From NCBI GenBank assembly GCA_903834835.1, contig CAILKO010000029.1, positions 1 to 64,000 on the forward strand: a DNA stretch of 64,000 nucleotides. The letters run 5' to 3'. This document shows positions 25,011 through 33,587 of the stretch, one piece after another. The stretch is from an uncultured Pseudomonadota bacterium. Its GTDB lineage: Bacteria; Pseudomonadota; Gammaproteobacteria; Burkholderiales; SG8-39. Below the pieces are notes generated by a model. That model was not told where the DNA came from, made no database searches, and worked only from the letters and a program-made list of their open reading frames with translations. The position numbers were made by a program, and so were the translations under genes. Each line of letters opens with the position of its first letter. Position 1 is the stretch's first letter.

Positions 25011-25889
25011 ATGAGCGGGACCGGCGTATCGGGCGGCCGCTTCGTGCTGCGGCTGTCCTGTCCGAACCGGCCGGGCATCGTGGCGGCCGTGTCGACGTTC
25101 CTGTTCGAGCGCGGCTACAACATTCTGGACGCGCACCAGTTCGACGACGTCGCAGGCGGACGTTTCTTCATGCGGATGGTATTCGACCGGGCGGGTGCGA
25201 CCGAGCCTCTGGAGGCGCTGCGTGCGGGCTATGCGGTGCTCGCCGCACGCTTCGACATGGACTGGACCCTGCGCGATCTGGACAGGCGGATGCGGGTGCT
25301 GGTGCTCGTGTCGAAGGAGGATCACTGTCTGGCGGACCTCGTCTATCGCTGGCGGATCGGCGAACTCGCAATGGATCTGTGCGGTGTGGTGTCCAACCAC
25401 CCGCGCGCCACGCTCGCGCATGTCGACCTGGACGGCATTCCCTTCCATCACCTGCCGGTGACGGCTGCGACGCGCGATGCGCAGGAGGGGGCGATCCTGT
25501 CTCTGATCGATTCCACCGGCGCCGAGCTCGTGGTGCTCGCGCGTTACATGCAGATCCTGTCGCCGCAACTGGTCGAACGCCTGCGCGGGCGCTGCGTGAA
25601 CATCCACCATTCCTTCCTGCCCGGATTCAAGGGGGCGCGCCCCTACCATCAGGCCTTCGAGCGCGGCGTGAAGCTGATCGGCGCGACTGCGCACTACGTG
25701 ACCAGCGATCTCGACGAGGGACCGATCATCGAGCAGGACGTCGAGCGCGTCAGTCATCGTGACACGCCAAACGACCTGGTACGGATCGGGCGCGACATCG
25801 AGCGCCGTGTGCTCGCGCGCGCGGTCAGGAATCTGCTGGAAGACCGGGTGCTGCTGAACGGCTCCCGGACCGTGGTGTTCGCCGGCTAG
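25011..25889 (+). CDS. purU: Formyltetrahydrofolate deformylase
   Basis: This hydrolyses 10-formyl-tetrahydrofolate to formate and tetrahydrofolate, balancing one-carbon pools. It has an N-terminal ACT domain ([32 protein letters not shown] broken over the motif) and a formyltransferase-fold catalytic domain. The active-site segment is [20 protein letters not shown], and the conserved Asp is in [15 protein letters not shown]. It has 292 residues, as expected. Its stop codon overlaps by 3 nt the stop of the convergent hemerythrin gene. Confidence 0.93.
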   Translation: MSGTGVSGGRFVLRLSCPNRPGIVAAVSTFLFERGYNILDAHQFDDVAGGRFFMRMVFDRAGATEPLEALRAGYAVLAARFDMDWTLRDLDRRMRVLVLVSKEDHCLADLVYRWRIGELAMDLCGVVSNHPRATLAHVDLDGIPFHHLPVTAATRDAQEGAILSLIDSTGAELVVLARYMQILSPQLVERLRGRCVNIHHSFLPGFKGARPYHQAFERGVKLIGATAHYVTSDLDEGPIIEQDVERVSHRDTPNDLVRIGRDIERRVLARAVRNLLEDRVLLNGSRTVVFAG

Positions 25890-26359
25890 GCCCTGTCGCT
25901 CGCAGCGTCGTCGCGCGACAGGATATTCCGGCGCAGCACGACGGGAACCCCGCCCATGCGCCGCTTGGCCATCCACTGGCCGAGCGATGCGTCCATGTAG
26001 TCCGCATGCCCCGGGAACCAGTCCTTCAGTGCGTGGGCAAGCGGGAGTGCATTGGATATGTCGCCCTTCGCGATCTGCTCGAGCACGCCCTTCACCGAAG
26101 CCATGACCTTGTCATGCTCGTCCGCATGGCAGCCGGCAGCGGGAAACTCGGTGCTCTCCATCCATTCGCGCTCCTGCGTGAAATGCCGCTCGGCATGCTC
26201 CGAGAAGCGCTGCATGAGGGCCGCCGCCTGCTTGTCGGACTTCAGCATTTCATCAACGATGTCGACGAACTCCCGGTGCGTGTCGTCCATCGGCGGATAA
26301 CCGAGCAGGTAGCTGTCCGTCCAGGGGAAAGGGGAATTGCCGGAGGCTTGAGAGGACAT
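25886..26359 (-). CDS. Bacteriohemerythrin-like protein
   Basis: A 157-residue hemerythrin-domain protein that would bind O2 or NO at a diiron centre. Probable ligands follow the family pattern: [14 protein letters not shown] (H, E region), [17 protein letters not shown] (H-x3-H-x3-E), HADEHDKV (H-x3-H) and the late HADYMD (H-x3-D). The ATG at 26359 is preferred; longer in-frame starts extend to 26482. It may store O2 or sense redox state. No partner domain is attached. Confidence 0.85.
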   Translation of the reverse strand: MSSQASGNSPFPWTDSYLLGYPPMDDTHREFVDIVDEMLKSDKQAAALMQRFSEHAERHFTQEREWMESTEFPAAGCHADEHDKVMASVKGVLEQIAKGDISNALPLAHALKDWFPGHADYMDASLGQWMAKRRMGGVPVVLRRNILSRDDAASDRA

Positions 26360-26469
26360 GGTCGTGGCGCGTTGAATGTTGTTCAGGGTGTCGCCGATGC
26401 GGGTGGCGGTCTTCCCGATTGTAGACGGCCGAAGCGTATCACCCAGCCAGGCGAGAAGTTTGCGTGAAA

Positions 26470-28089
26470 TCATGAACTGCACGATAGCATGGAGCAGCCG
26501 GCCTTCTGACGCGCCCAGTCCGGGCGCAGACCGGCATAGCGCTCGTTACCGGGCTGGTCGTCGTAGGGCCGGCGCATGATCCCGAGCAGGCGCTCGATCT
26601 CGCCCGTGTCGCCCGCCTCGGCTTGCTCGATAGCCTGCTGCGCCAGGTAGTTGCGCAGCACATAGCGCGGGTTCGCGGCGTTCATTCCGCGACGCCTGAC
26701 AACCGGATCGGACCCGTCCTCGCGAACCCGGGCGCCATAGCGCGCAAGCCAGGCTTCGAAGCGCGGGGCCTGCCTGTCACGCAAGGCCGGATCGTAGAAC
26801 GCGTGGGCGAGCGGCGCGAGGCCAGGGGCGGCAGGATTCACATCCGACAGGCTGCGGAAGAACACGGTCATGTCGGTTTCGGATTCCTGCATCAGACCAT
26901 AGAGCTCGTACTCGAGGTCCAGATCCCGGTCGCCGCATGCAAGCAGTCCGAGTTTGGCCGCCACATGTTCGCGTTCGGCTGCATCGTAGGCCGCCGCATA
27001 GCGTTCGAGTCCTTCCACGAGCGGGGCTTCGGAAGAGAATACTGGGAGCAACGCATTTGCGAGCCGGGTGAGGTTCCAGTGCGCGATCTGCGGCTGATGT
27101 CCGTAGCGATAGCGCCGGCCTTCGGCGTCGGTGGTGTTGGGGGTCCAGTCCGCATCGAAGTTGTCGATCCAGCCATAGGGGCCGTAGTCGATGGTCAGAC
27201 CGAGGATGGACATGTTGTCGGTGTTCATCACGCCGTGCACGAAGCCGACGCGCATCCAGTGGGCGATCATCCGGGCAGTGCGCTCGCAGACCTCGGCAAA
27301 CCATCGTGCGCGCAGCCCTTCGTCCGCGACTTCGCCTTGGGCCGCGATATCTGCGAAGTCTCTTCGGATCGTGAAGTCGATAAGCCGGTTCAGCACAGCC
27401 AGGTCGCCGCGCGACGCGGGCAGTTCGAAATGGCCGAAGCGCAGGAAGGAGGGTGCCACGCGGCAGACCACGGCCCCGGGTTCGGGACGCGCACGACCGT
27501 CGTAGAACATGTCGCGCACCACGTCTTCGCCGGTGCCGACGAGGCTCAGGGCGCGCGTGGTCGGGACGCCCAGATGGTGCATCGCTTCGCTGCAGAGAAA
27601 TTCACGGATCGAGGAGCGCAGTACGGCGCGTCCATCGGCGGTTCGGGAGTAGGGGGTGGGGCCCGCCCCCTTCAATTGCAGCTCCCAGCGTTCGCCGGCG
27701 GCGTTGACGACTTCCCCCAGGCTGATCGCGCGACCGTCGCCGAGTTGACCCGCCCAGTGTCCGAATTGATGGCCGCCGTAGTTTGCGGCATACGGTTGCA
27801 TGCCCTCGATCAGCTGATTCCCGCCGAATACGCTGGCAAAGTCCGGCGAGGCGATATCGTCGGGAGTCAATCCCAGCAGTGTCGCGACCTCAGGCGAGTG
27901 TGCGAGTAGTCGCGGTGCGCGCACGGGCGTCGGTTCGATGCGTGAGAAAAGCGCGCCCGATACCTGTCGGCGCCGCAGCCCGGATTCGGCGTCTGCGGGC
28001 AGTTCGCGCACGTAGCGGTTGTCGAACCGGAGGCCGGACAGCGGCCGTTCCGTAGTTCTGGATGTATCGGGTCTAGGATCACGCAGCAT
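26470..28089 (-). CDS. selO: SelO-family protein adenylyltransferase (YdiU/UPF0061)
   Basis: A pseudokinase-fold enzyme that transfers AMP to protein Ser/Thr/Tyr residues during redox stress. It has 539 residues, full length. Landmarks are [57 protein letters not shown] and [13 protein letters not shown]. The C-terminus ends CSMLSCSS, giving the conserved cysteine pair where eukaryotic SelO has selenocysteine; here both are ordinary Cys. It is followed at some distance by the hemerythrin gene on the same strand. Confidence 0.93.
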   Translation of the reverse strand: MLRDPRPDTSRTTERPLSGLRFDNRYVRELPADAESGLRRRQVSGALFSRIEPTPVRAPRLLAHSPEVATLLGLTPDDIASPDFASVFGGNQLIEGMQPYAANYGGHQFGHWAGQLGDGRAISLGEVVNAAGERWELQLKGAGPTPYSRTADGRAVLRSSIREFLCSEAMHHLGVPTTRALSLVGTGEDVVRDMFYDGRARPEPGAVVCRVAPSFLRFGHFELPASRGDLAVLNRLIDFTIRRDFADIAAQGEVADEGLRARWFAEVCERTARMIAHWMRVGFVHGVMNTDNMSILGLTIDYGPYGWIDNFDADWTPNTTDAEGRRYRYGHQPQIAHWNLTRLANALLPVFSSEAPLVEGLERYAAAYDAAEREHVAAKLGLLACGDRDLDLEYELYGLMQESETDMTVFFRSLSDVNPAAPGLAPLAHAFYDPALRDRQAPRFEAWLARYGARVREDGSDPVVRRRGMNAANPRYVLRNYLAQQAIEQAEAGDTGEIERLLGIMRRPYDDQPGNERYAGLRPDWARQKAGCSMLSCSS

Positions 28090-28119
28090 GGCGTGATGGT
28101 AAGGCTTCCGGAGCGTCCA

Positions 28120-28142
28120 AGCCCCTGTTCAACGCAGGGGCT
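28120..28142. terminator. Stem-loop between hypothetical gene and selO
   Basis: AGCCCCTG (28120-28127) and CAGGGGCT (28135-28142) form a perfect 8-bp stem with a 7-nt loop. A short T run follows on the plus strand (CGTTTT). It lies just beyond the end of the minus-strand gene at 28162, where a terminator is expected, though the T run is on the other strand. Confidence 0.4.
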
Positions 28143-28161
28143 CGTTTTCCGGGACGACGCG

Positions 28162-28818
28162 TCAGACGGGCGGCAGGGCACCCACTTCGGCGGGCTGGCT
28201 GCGATTCCAGGTGCCCCAGAACTCCTCGGCACGTCGCTCGACGCGAACCGCAAGCACGGTATCCTGGTCCACGCCGTCTACGGCCTGTGCACGGTCTTCC
28301 GGCAGATGGCCTTCCAGCGCGACGCCATAGGCGAGCAAAGCCTCGGCGCGGCCATTCTTTTCGGCGACCAGACACTGCTCAAGGCGTTCTTTGCCGCCTG
28401 GCAGGTCCGACCAGGGTCGGCTGCCGCCGGTATTCGGGGCCCAGAGGAGGTAACTGCAGTTTGCGCCGTCCACCTGGATGGCATCGTTCCACAGACAGAA
28501 AATCACTGTGTTGTCCGCTTTGCGCACGCTGCCCCAGCTGGAGCGCGCGTTCGCGAGCAGCGCGCCACGCAACTCGAAACCCTTGCTGCGCGAGACGAGA
28601 TTGCGATTTACCTTCCGGCGCCGCTTCGTCGGCGGCTTCAGGATGCCGCGTGGCCGTGATCCGAGTATCTGCTCGCAGAGGCTGGCAATCTCCTCCTGTC
28701 CGAGGCGATCGGCATTCGAGCGCAGCTGGCGGATCTCAGACGTGCTGAGCAGGCTGATTCTTTCCATGTCCCAGTTCACATTCATGGACCGTGTGATCGG
28801 TGCGGGCTGCTTGGCCAT
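28162..28818 (-). CDS. Conserved hypothetical protein
   Basis: I do not recognise a characterised family. The protein has 218 residues and is soluble, with no signal or membrane helix. It has a helical N-terminus (LLSTSEIRQLRSNADRLGQEEIASLCEQ), a basic stretch (KRRRKVNR) and a beta-rich C-terminal half (VIFCLWNDAIQVDG, SYLLWAPNTGGSRPW). The ATG at 28818 has AGGAG upstream. It may bind nucleic acid because of the basic centre, but that is a guess. Confidence 0.6.
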   Translation of the reverse strand: MAKQPAPITRSMNVNWDMERISLLSTSEIRQLRSNADRLGQEEIASLCEQILGSRPRGILKPPTKRRRKVNRNLVSRSKGFELRGALLANARSSWGSVRKADNTVIFCLWNDAIQVDGANCSYLLWAPNTGGSRPWSDLPGGKERLEQCLVAEKNGRAEALLAYGVALEGHLPEDRAQAVDGVDQDTVLAVRVERRAEEFWGTWNRSQPAEVGALPPV

Positions 28819-28933
28819 GGCTCTCCTGGCGTCGGTGAAGGTGTGCAGGTATTGGCGCACGCGGCCCACAGGGCTTGCCCGGCAGGCCGCGGGTCCGGCT
28901 CCGGCACGCGCGATGCGCGCCGGCGGATAACGC

Positions 28934-29137
28934 TCAGATCGGCTTGATATTTGCTGCGTGCGGACCCTTGGGGCCGGACTGAACTTCGAACTCGACCTGC
29001 TGGTCGTCTTTCAGCGTCTTGAAGCCGTCCATCTGGATCGCGCTGTGATGCGCGAAAAGATCCTTGCCGCCGTCATCCGGCGTGATGAACCCGAAACCCT
29101 TCTGGTCGCTGAACCACTTCACTTTTCCTGTAGCCAC
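28934..29137 (-). CDS. Cold-shock domain protein (CspA family)
   Basis: A 67-residue OB-fold RNA/DNA chaperone. It has the RNP1-like KGFGFI and RNP2-like DLFAHHSAI motifs, with KVKWF at the start. It starts at GTG (29137). The 200-bp region upstream is long for this genome and probably holds the structured 5' leader typical of csp mRNAs. Whether it is cold-induced or constitutive is not visible. Confidence 0.93.
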   Translation of the reverse strand: MATGKVKWFSDQKGFGFITPDDGGKDLFAHHSAIQMDGFKTLKDDQQVEFEVQSGPKGPHAANIKPI

Positions 29138-29351
29138 GTCATTTCCTTTTTCTTGGACGAGACAAACCGAGCCCCGATGCGGGCACGACGATCAAGAAGT
29201 GGAAATGAGGGGCCACGTCGGACGCGGGAGACCGGACCAGAGATTCCTGATGCGGCCCGGGCGAGGGAAAGCGACTGAACAGTTCGCTGCCTGAACATCC
29301 TGCACCCCCAGTTTACACGTTTGCTCCGTGCGTCGCCGGCATTCTTCGGCG

Positions 29352-29426
29352 ATGAAAGTCGCAACGTGGAACGTGAACGGGATCCGCGCACGCCAGGCGC
29401 AGGTGGCCGAGTTTTCCGCAGACTAG
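29352..29426 (+). pseudogene. xthA: Remnant of the 5' end of an exonuclease III gene
   Basis: Twenty-four codons read MKVATWNVNGIRARQAQVAEF and then run into TAG. This matches the highly conserved start of exodeoxyribonuclease III. The remaining 230 or so codons are absent: after codon 21 the sequence is the 3' end of an unrelated minus-strand SDR gene. It is a deletion or insertion scar. Confidence 0.75.
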
Positions 29427-30253
29427 TAGTTCGCCGCCCTGCCGAGACCTGGCCAGGCGCAGGCTGCGCCTGCGGTCGCAAGGTTCTCCGCATCGCTGCG
29501 ATTGGCGTCCCACAGGCTGCCATTGAAGCGCCTGCCGTTCACGCCGTTGGCAGCGTCGCTCGTGAGCCACAGCACCGGGTCGATCATCACGTCGGGCTGT
29601 ATCAGCTTGGCCCGCTTGTCGCCGGTGAACATGTCGAGCGCAAGGCGGGTCGCCACCGCGCCCCCCGGGATCAGCACGTTGGCCGTGACGCCGCTCCCCT
29701 CGAGTTCCGCGGCCAGCATGGCGGTGTTCGCCTCGCAGGCGGCCTTGGTGCCCCCGTAGGGGAAGAGGCGCATCATCGTGTCGAGACTCGTGGTGACATT
29801 GATCACACGGCCCCAGTTGCGCGCGCGCATGCCGGGCAGTACCGCAAGGCTCATCAGGAAGAAGCCGATCGTGTTGATCTCGTACATGCGGCGGAATTCG
29901 GTCGGCGTCACTTCCAGGTAGGGGGAGAGCACGGGCGCGCCGGCGGGACGTACCTGTTGCAGGCCGACGCCCGCATTGTTGATCAGGATGTCTACCTTGC
30001 CGAATCGCTGTGTGGCTGCGGCGACGATGGCAGCGCCCGCCTCGTCGCGCGAGACATCGGCATTGACCTTCAGCACGCGATCGGCAGCACCCAGATCGCG
30101 CGCCGCCGCTTCGGCCTCCGCGAGCACCGCGTCATCGACATCGACCAGGACGACGTTCGCGCCGGCGCCGAGCAGCGCGAGTCCCATGGTTCGTCCCAGT
30201 CCGCGACCGCCACCCGTGATGACTGCGACCTTGCCTGCGTGCGTAGTGTTCAT
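29423..30253 (-). CDS. Short-chain dehydrogenase/reductase
   Basis: An NAD(P)-dependent oxidoreductase of 276 residues. The cofactor motif is TGGGRGLG (about 13-20), then NNAG, and the active site is Ser in VTTSLDTM with Tyr-x3-Lys in YGGTK. The Asp at the end of strand 2 (LVDVDD) suggests NAD preference. The ATG at 30253 has GGAGGAGAG upstream. It is divergent from the class III alcohol dehydrogenase. Its 3' end abuts the exonuclease III remnant, so this gene may have arrived by recombination there. The substrate is unknown. Confidence 0.87.
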   Translation of the reverse strand: MNTTHAGKVAVITGGGRGLGRTMGLALLGAGANVVLVDVDDAVLAEAEAAARDLGAADRVLKVNADVSRDEAGAAIVAAATQRFGKVDILINNAGVGLQQVRPAGAPVLSPYLEVTPTEFRRMYEINTIGFFLMSLAVLPGMRARNWGRVINVTTSLDTMMRLFPYGGTKAACEANTAMLAAELEGSGVTANVLIPGGAVATRLALDMFTGDKRAKLIQPDVMIDPVLWLTSDAANGVNGRRFNGSLWDANRSDAENLATAGAACAWPGLGRAANY

Positions 30254-30413
30254 CTTCTCTCCTCCAGAGTTCGCCGGCCTGCAGATACCGCAGCCGGGCA
30301 GGGCCGGAGTATGAAAGATGGCGCGCAAAAGTCCAGCGCTCCTGAAGCCGGCGGGTGCCGGAACATGGGTTACCCTTCAGTCCGATCGAGTCCAATTCGA
30401 ACCGGAGCAAGCA

Positions 30414-31523
30414 ATGAAAGTGAAAGCAGCCGTGGCCTTCGAGGCCGGCAAGCCCCTCGAAATCGAGATGGTGGACCTGGAAGGTCCGAGGGCGGGGGAA
30501 GTCCTGGTCGAGATCAAGGCGAGCGGGGTCTGCCATACCGACGAGTTCACGCGCTCGGGCGCCGATCCCGAGGGACTCTTCCCCGTCATCTTCGGTCACG
30601 AGGGTGCGGGTGTGGTGGTGGATGTCGGCGCGGGCGTGGGCACGCTGAAGCCGGGCGATCATGTCATTCCGCTCTACACGCCGGAATGCCGGCAGTGCAA
30701 GTCCTGCCTCTCGCGCAAGACCAACCTGTGCACTGCGATCCGCGGGACGCAGGGGCGCGGGGTCATGCCGGACGGCAGCAGCCGTTTCTCGCTGAAGGGC
30801 CGGCCGATTCATCACTACATGGGCTGCTCGACCTTCGCGCAGTACACCGTGCTGCCGGAGATCGCACTCGCGAAGATCCGGCCGGATGCACCGTTCGACA
30901 AGGTCTGCTACATCGGTTGCGGCGTGACCACCGGCATCGGCGCGGTCATCAACACCGCGAAGGTCGAGCCGGGCGCGAACGTCGTCGTATTCGGTCTGGG
31001 GGGCATCGGGCTGAACGTGGTGCAGGGGGCGCGCATGGCGGGCGCGGACCGCATCATCGGTGTCGATCTGAACCCGGCGCGGGAAGCGCTCGCGCGCAAG
31101 TTCGGCCTTACGCACTTCGTGAATCCGAAAACCGTGACGGGCGATCTCGTCGCACATCTGGTGGACCTTACCGACGGCGGCGCGGACTACAGCTTCGAGT
31201 GCGTCGGCAATGTGGACCTCATGCGTCAGGCCCTGGAGTGCTGCCATCGCGGCTGGGGTGTGTCGGTGATCATCGGTGTCGCGGGCTCGGGGCAGGAAAT
31301 CAGCACGCGTCCGTTCCAGCTCGTGACCGGCCGTACCTGGAAGGGCACGGCCTTCGGTGGCGCGAGAGGTCGCACCGACGTACCCCGCATCGTCGACTGG
31401 TACATGGACGGGAAGCTGAATATCGACGATCTCATCACGCACCAGATGCCGATCGAGGACATCAACCGCGCCTTCGACCTGATGCACGCAGGGACGTCGA
31501 TCCGGAGCGTGGTGACGTTCTGA
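30414..31523 (+). CDS. frmA: S-(hydroxymethyl)glutathione dehydrogenase / class III alcohol dehydrogenase
   Basis: A zinc medium-chain dehydrogenase that oxidises the glutathione adduct of formaldehyde. It has 369 residues. Catalytic zinc ligands are Cys40 (SGVCHTD), His62 (GHEGAG) and the later Cys in YIGCGVTTG; structural zinc ligands are Cys92, 95, 98 and 106. The Rossmann motif is GLGGIGLN. The usual partner frmB (S-formylglutathione hydrolase) is not adjacent. The start at 30414 matches the family N-terminus ([15 protein letters not shown]). PurU elsewhere in the window also handles formate. Confidence 0.9.
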   Translation: MKVKAAVAFEAGKPLEIEMVDLEGPRAGEVLVEIKASGVCHTDEFTRSGADPEGLFPVIFGHEGAGVVVDVGAGVGTLKPGDHVIPLYTPECRQCKSCLSRKTNLCTAIRGTQGRGVMPDGSSRFSLKGRPIHHYMGCSTFAQYTVLPEIALAKIRPDAPFDKVCYIGCGVTTGIGAVINTAKVEPGANVVVFGLGGIGLNVVQGARMAGADRIIGVDLNPAREALARKFGLTHFVNPKTVTGDLVAHLVDLTDGGADYSFECVGNVDLMRQALECCHRGWGVSVIIGVAGSGQEISTRPFQLVTGRTWKGTAFGGARGRTDVPRIVDWYMDGKLNIDDLITHQMPIEDINRAFDLMHAGTSIRSVVTF

Positions 31524-31634
31524 AGACAGCAGACCCGCCCGGGGGCACGCGGTAGATGACGTGGGGCGCACAAGGCGTAAAGGTGGCACACAACTTGCGC
31601 ACTCTATGGGGAGTTTCCATAACAAGAAGAGTCC

Positions 31635-33521
31635 ATGCGCTCCCCGATCCAGACCTACCTAGACGATCTCTACGCGCAGCTCCTGCCCCTCGATAGCGGC
31701 GAGCTCGCGAGCTACATCCCCGAACTCGCGAAGGCGGACCCCGGCGCGTTCGGCATCTGCCTCATGACGGCGGACGGCGCCTCCTACCGCGTCGGCGATG
31801 CCGACCGGCGATTTACCATCCAGTCCATTTCCAAGACCTTCGTCTATGCGGCAGCGCTGACCGATCTGGGCAATGGCGTGGCGGAGAAGGTGGGGGTCGA
31901 GCCGAGCGGCGATGCCTTCCATTCGATCAGCGTCGATCCCCAGACTGGTGCACCGCTGAATCCGATGATTAACGCTGGTGCAATCACCTCCACCAGCCTG
32001 ATCCGCGGCGAGACGCCGCAGGCGCAGTGGGCGCGCATGGAAAAGGCCTTCGAGGCCTTCATGGCGCGCCCGATCAGCGTGGACGAATCGGTCTATCGTT
32101 CGGAGAGCGAGACCGGGCACCGGAACCGGGCGATCGCCTGGATGCTGAAGAACTCCGGCATCATCGAAGGCGATCCGATGGCGGTGCTGGAGAACTACTT
32201 TCGCCAGTGCTCGATACTCGTGAGCTGTCACGACCTCGCCTGCATGGCGGCGACGCTTGCGAACAACGGGATAAACCCGGTCACCGGTCGTCGCGTGCTC
32301 GAACAGGAGAACGTCGAGCGCGTGATGAGCGTGATGCTGACTTGCGGCATGTACAACTACGCGGGCAGCTGGATGTACGAGGTGGGTCTGCCGGCCAAGA
32401 GCGGCGTGAGCGGTGGCATTCTCGCCGTGCTGCCCGGGCGTTTCGGCATCGGCGTCTACTCGCCGAAGCTGGACGAGAAGGGCAACAGCGTGCGCGCGAT
32501 CGCGGTGTGCAAGGCCCTGTCGCAGACCTTCAAGCTGCATGTGCTCGCGACCGGCAGCCATCCGGGTGCCGTGCTGGGACGCGTATACACGGGTGCGCAG
32601 GCGCCTTCGCGCCGCGCACCGTCGCCCGCGCTGCGCGCCTGTCTGGCGGCGAACGCACACCGGATCAAGTACCTCTGCCTGCACGGGTTCATTGCGGTCG
32701 ACGGCATCGAATACGTGATTCGCCGCATGCAGGAGCTTGCGCCGTCGACGCACAGTTTTATCCTGGACATGCACGAGGTGTCGGGCATCTCGGAGAGCGC
32801 CGCGCTGCTGCTGAACCAGGCGATACGCGGATTCATCGACGATGGCATTGCCACGGTGTTTTCACGCATACGCGGTCGCGCGCCGATACTCGACCCGATG
32901 CGCTCGTCCGCGCGGCGCGCGGAGCGCATCGGCACCAGCGCTTCGCGCGACGCCGACCAGATCGGGCGCCAGCCATCGCGGCGCAGCGACCGGGGCATCC
33001 TGAGTTTCGAGGACAACGATCTCGCGGCCGAATGGTGCGAGAACCGCCTCTATGGCAGGCCGGAAGGCGGGGGCGAGGACGAAGCGGTATTCGCGGATTC
33101 GCCGCTGCTCGGGGGCGTGAACGATGCCATCGTGCGCGAAGTCGAGGCTGCGACCGGGTCCGTTCGCCATGCAGCGGGCGACCGGATCCTGCAGGCGGGC
33201 ACCGAGGGCGATGGCCGTGTGTTCTTCATCGAAGCCGGGCATGTGAGCATCCTGGTGCCCCTCGATGCGCGCGGTCACCTGCGTATTGCTTCGCTCGGGC
33301 CGGGCATGCATTTCGGCGAAATGGTGCTGCTCGGCCAGAGCCGGCGCAGCGCTTCGGTCTATGCGGAAACCGACGTGCGCTGCCGCGTGCTGAAGGTGGC
33401 GGATTTCGAGCGCCTGTCTTCGGCGCATCCGGAACTCAAGATCGGACTGCTCGAGAACCTCGCCCGCGACATGGCCGGAAAACTGCAGGGGGCGAACCAG
33501 TGGATCGCCGCCCTGGCCTGA
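31635..33521 (+). CDS. glsA: Glutaminase fused to STAS and cyclic-nucleotide-binding domains
   Basis: A 628-residue multidomain protein. Residues 1-310 are a serine-dependent beta-lactamase-fold glutaminase (FTIQSISKTF with the catalytic Ser-x2-Lys, NAGAI, GSWMYEVGLPAKSGVSGGI). Residues about 340-430 form a STAS domain (FIAVDGIEYVI, FILDMHEVSGIS). Residues about 480-628 form a cNMP-binding domain (AGDRILQAGTEGD, GMHFGEMVLLG...RSASVYA). The catalytic domain hydrolyses glutamine to glutamate and ammonia. The added domains suggest allosteric control by a cyclic nucleotide and by a protein partner, which is inference. The plain enzyme is about 310 residues, so this is twice normal length. Confidence 0.88.
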   Translation: MRSPIQTYLDDLYAQLLPLDSGELASYIPELAKADPGAFGICLMTADGASYRVGDADRRFTIQSISKTFVYAAALTDLGNGVAEKVGVEPSGDAFHSISVDPQTGAPLNPMINAGAITSTSLIRGETPQAQWARMEKAFEAFMARPISVDESVYRSESETGHRNRAIAWMLKNSGIIEGDPMAVLENYFRQCSILVSCHDLACMAATLANNGINPVTGRRVLEQENVERVMSVMLTCGMYNYAGSWMYEVGLPAKSGVSGGILAVLPGRFGIGVYSPKLDEKGNSVRAIAVCKALSQTFKLHVLATGSHPGAVLGRVYTGAQAPSRRAPSPALRACLAANAHRIKYLCLHGFIAVDGIEYVIRRMQELAPSTHSFILDMHEVSGISESAALLLNQAIRGFIDDGIATVFSRIRGRAPILDPMRSSARRAERIGTSASRDADQIGRQPSRRSDRGILSFEDNDLAAEWCENRLYGRPEGGGEDEAVFADSPLLGGVNDAIVREVEAATGSVRHAAGDRILQAGTEGDGRVFFIEAGHVSILVPLDARGHLRIASLGPGMHFGEMVLLGQSRRSASVYAETDVRCRVLKVADFERLSSAHPELKIGLLENLARDMAGKLQGANQWIAALA

Positions 33522-33551
33522 GAGGGAATGGGGAGGAATCCAGGCTGGTTT

Positions 33552-33587
33552 GCGCTAGTTAGTAACATATATGTTACTAACTAGCGC
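33552..33587. promoter_or_regulatory. Palindromic element, copy C (36-bp perfect palindrome)
   Basis: The sequence from 33552 to 33587 equals its own reverse complement; the half is GCGCTAGTTAGTAACATA. The core matches copies A, B, D and E. It lies between the convergent glutaminase-fusion and uvrA genes and includes the uvrA stop codon and last codons. It is therefore not in a promoter, unlike the others, and could be a shared terminator or a chromosome-organising site. Confidence 0.65.

Noticed and set aside
29321-31555. Long plus-strand open frame across the SDR and alcohol dehydrogenase genes
   Set aside because: The SDR (minus) and FrmA (plus, other frame) signatures explain the coding content.
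33552-33587. Palindrome as parS, TrpR or Fur site
   Set aside because: The core GTAACA/TGTTAC does not fit the parS, trp operator or Fur consensus sequences I know.
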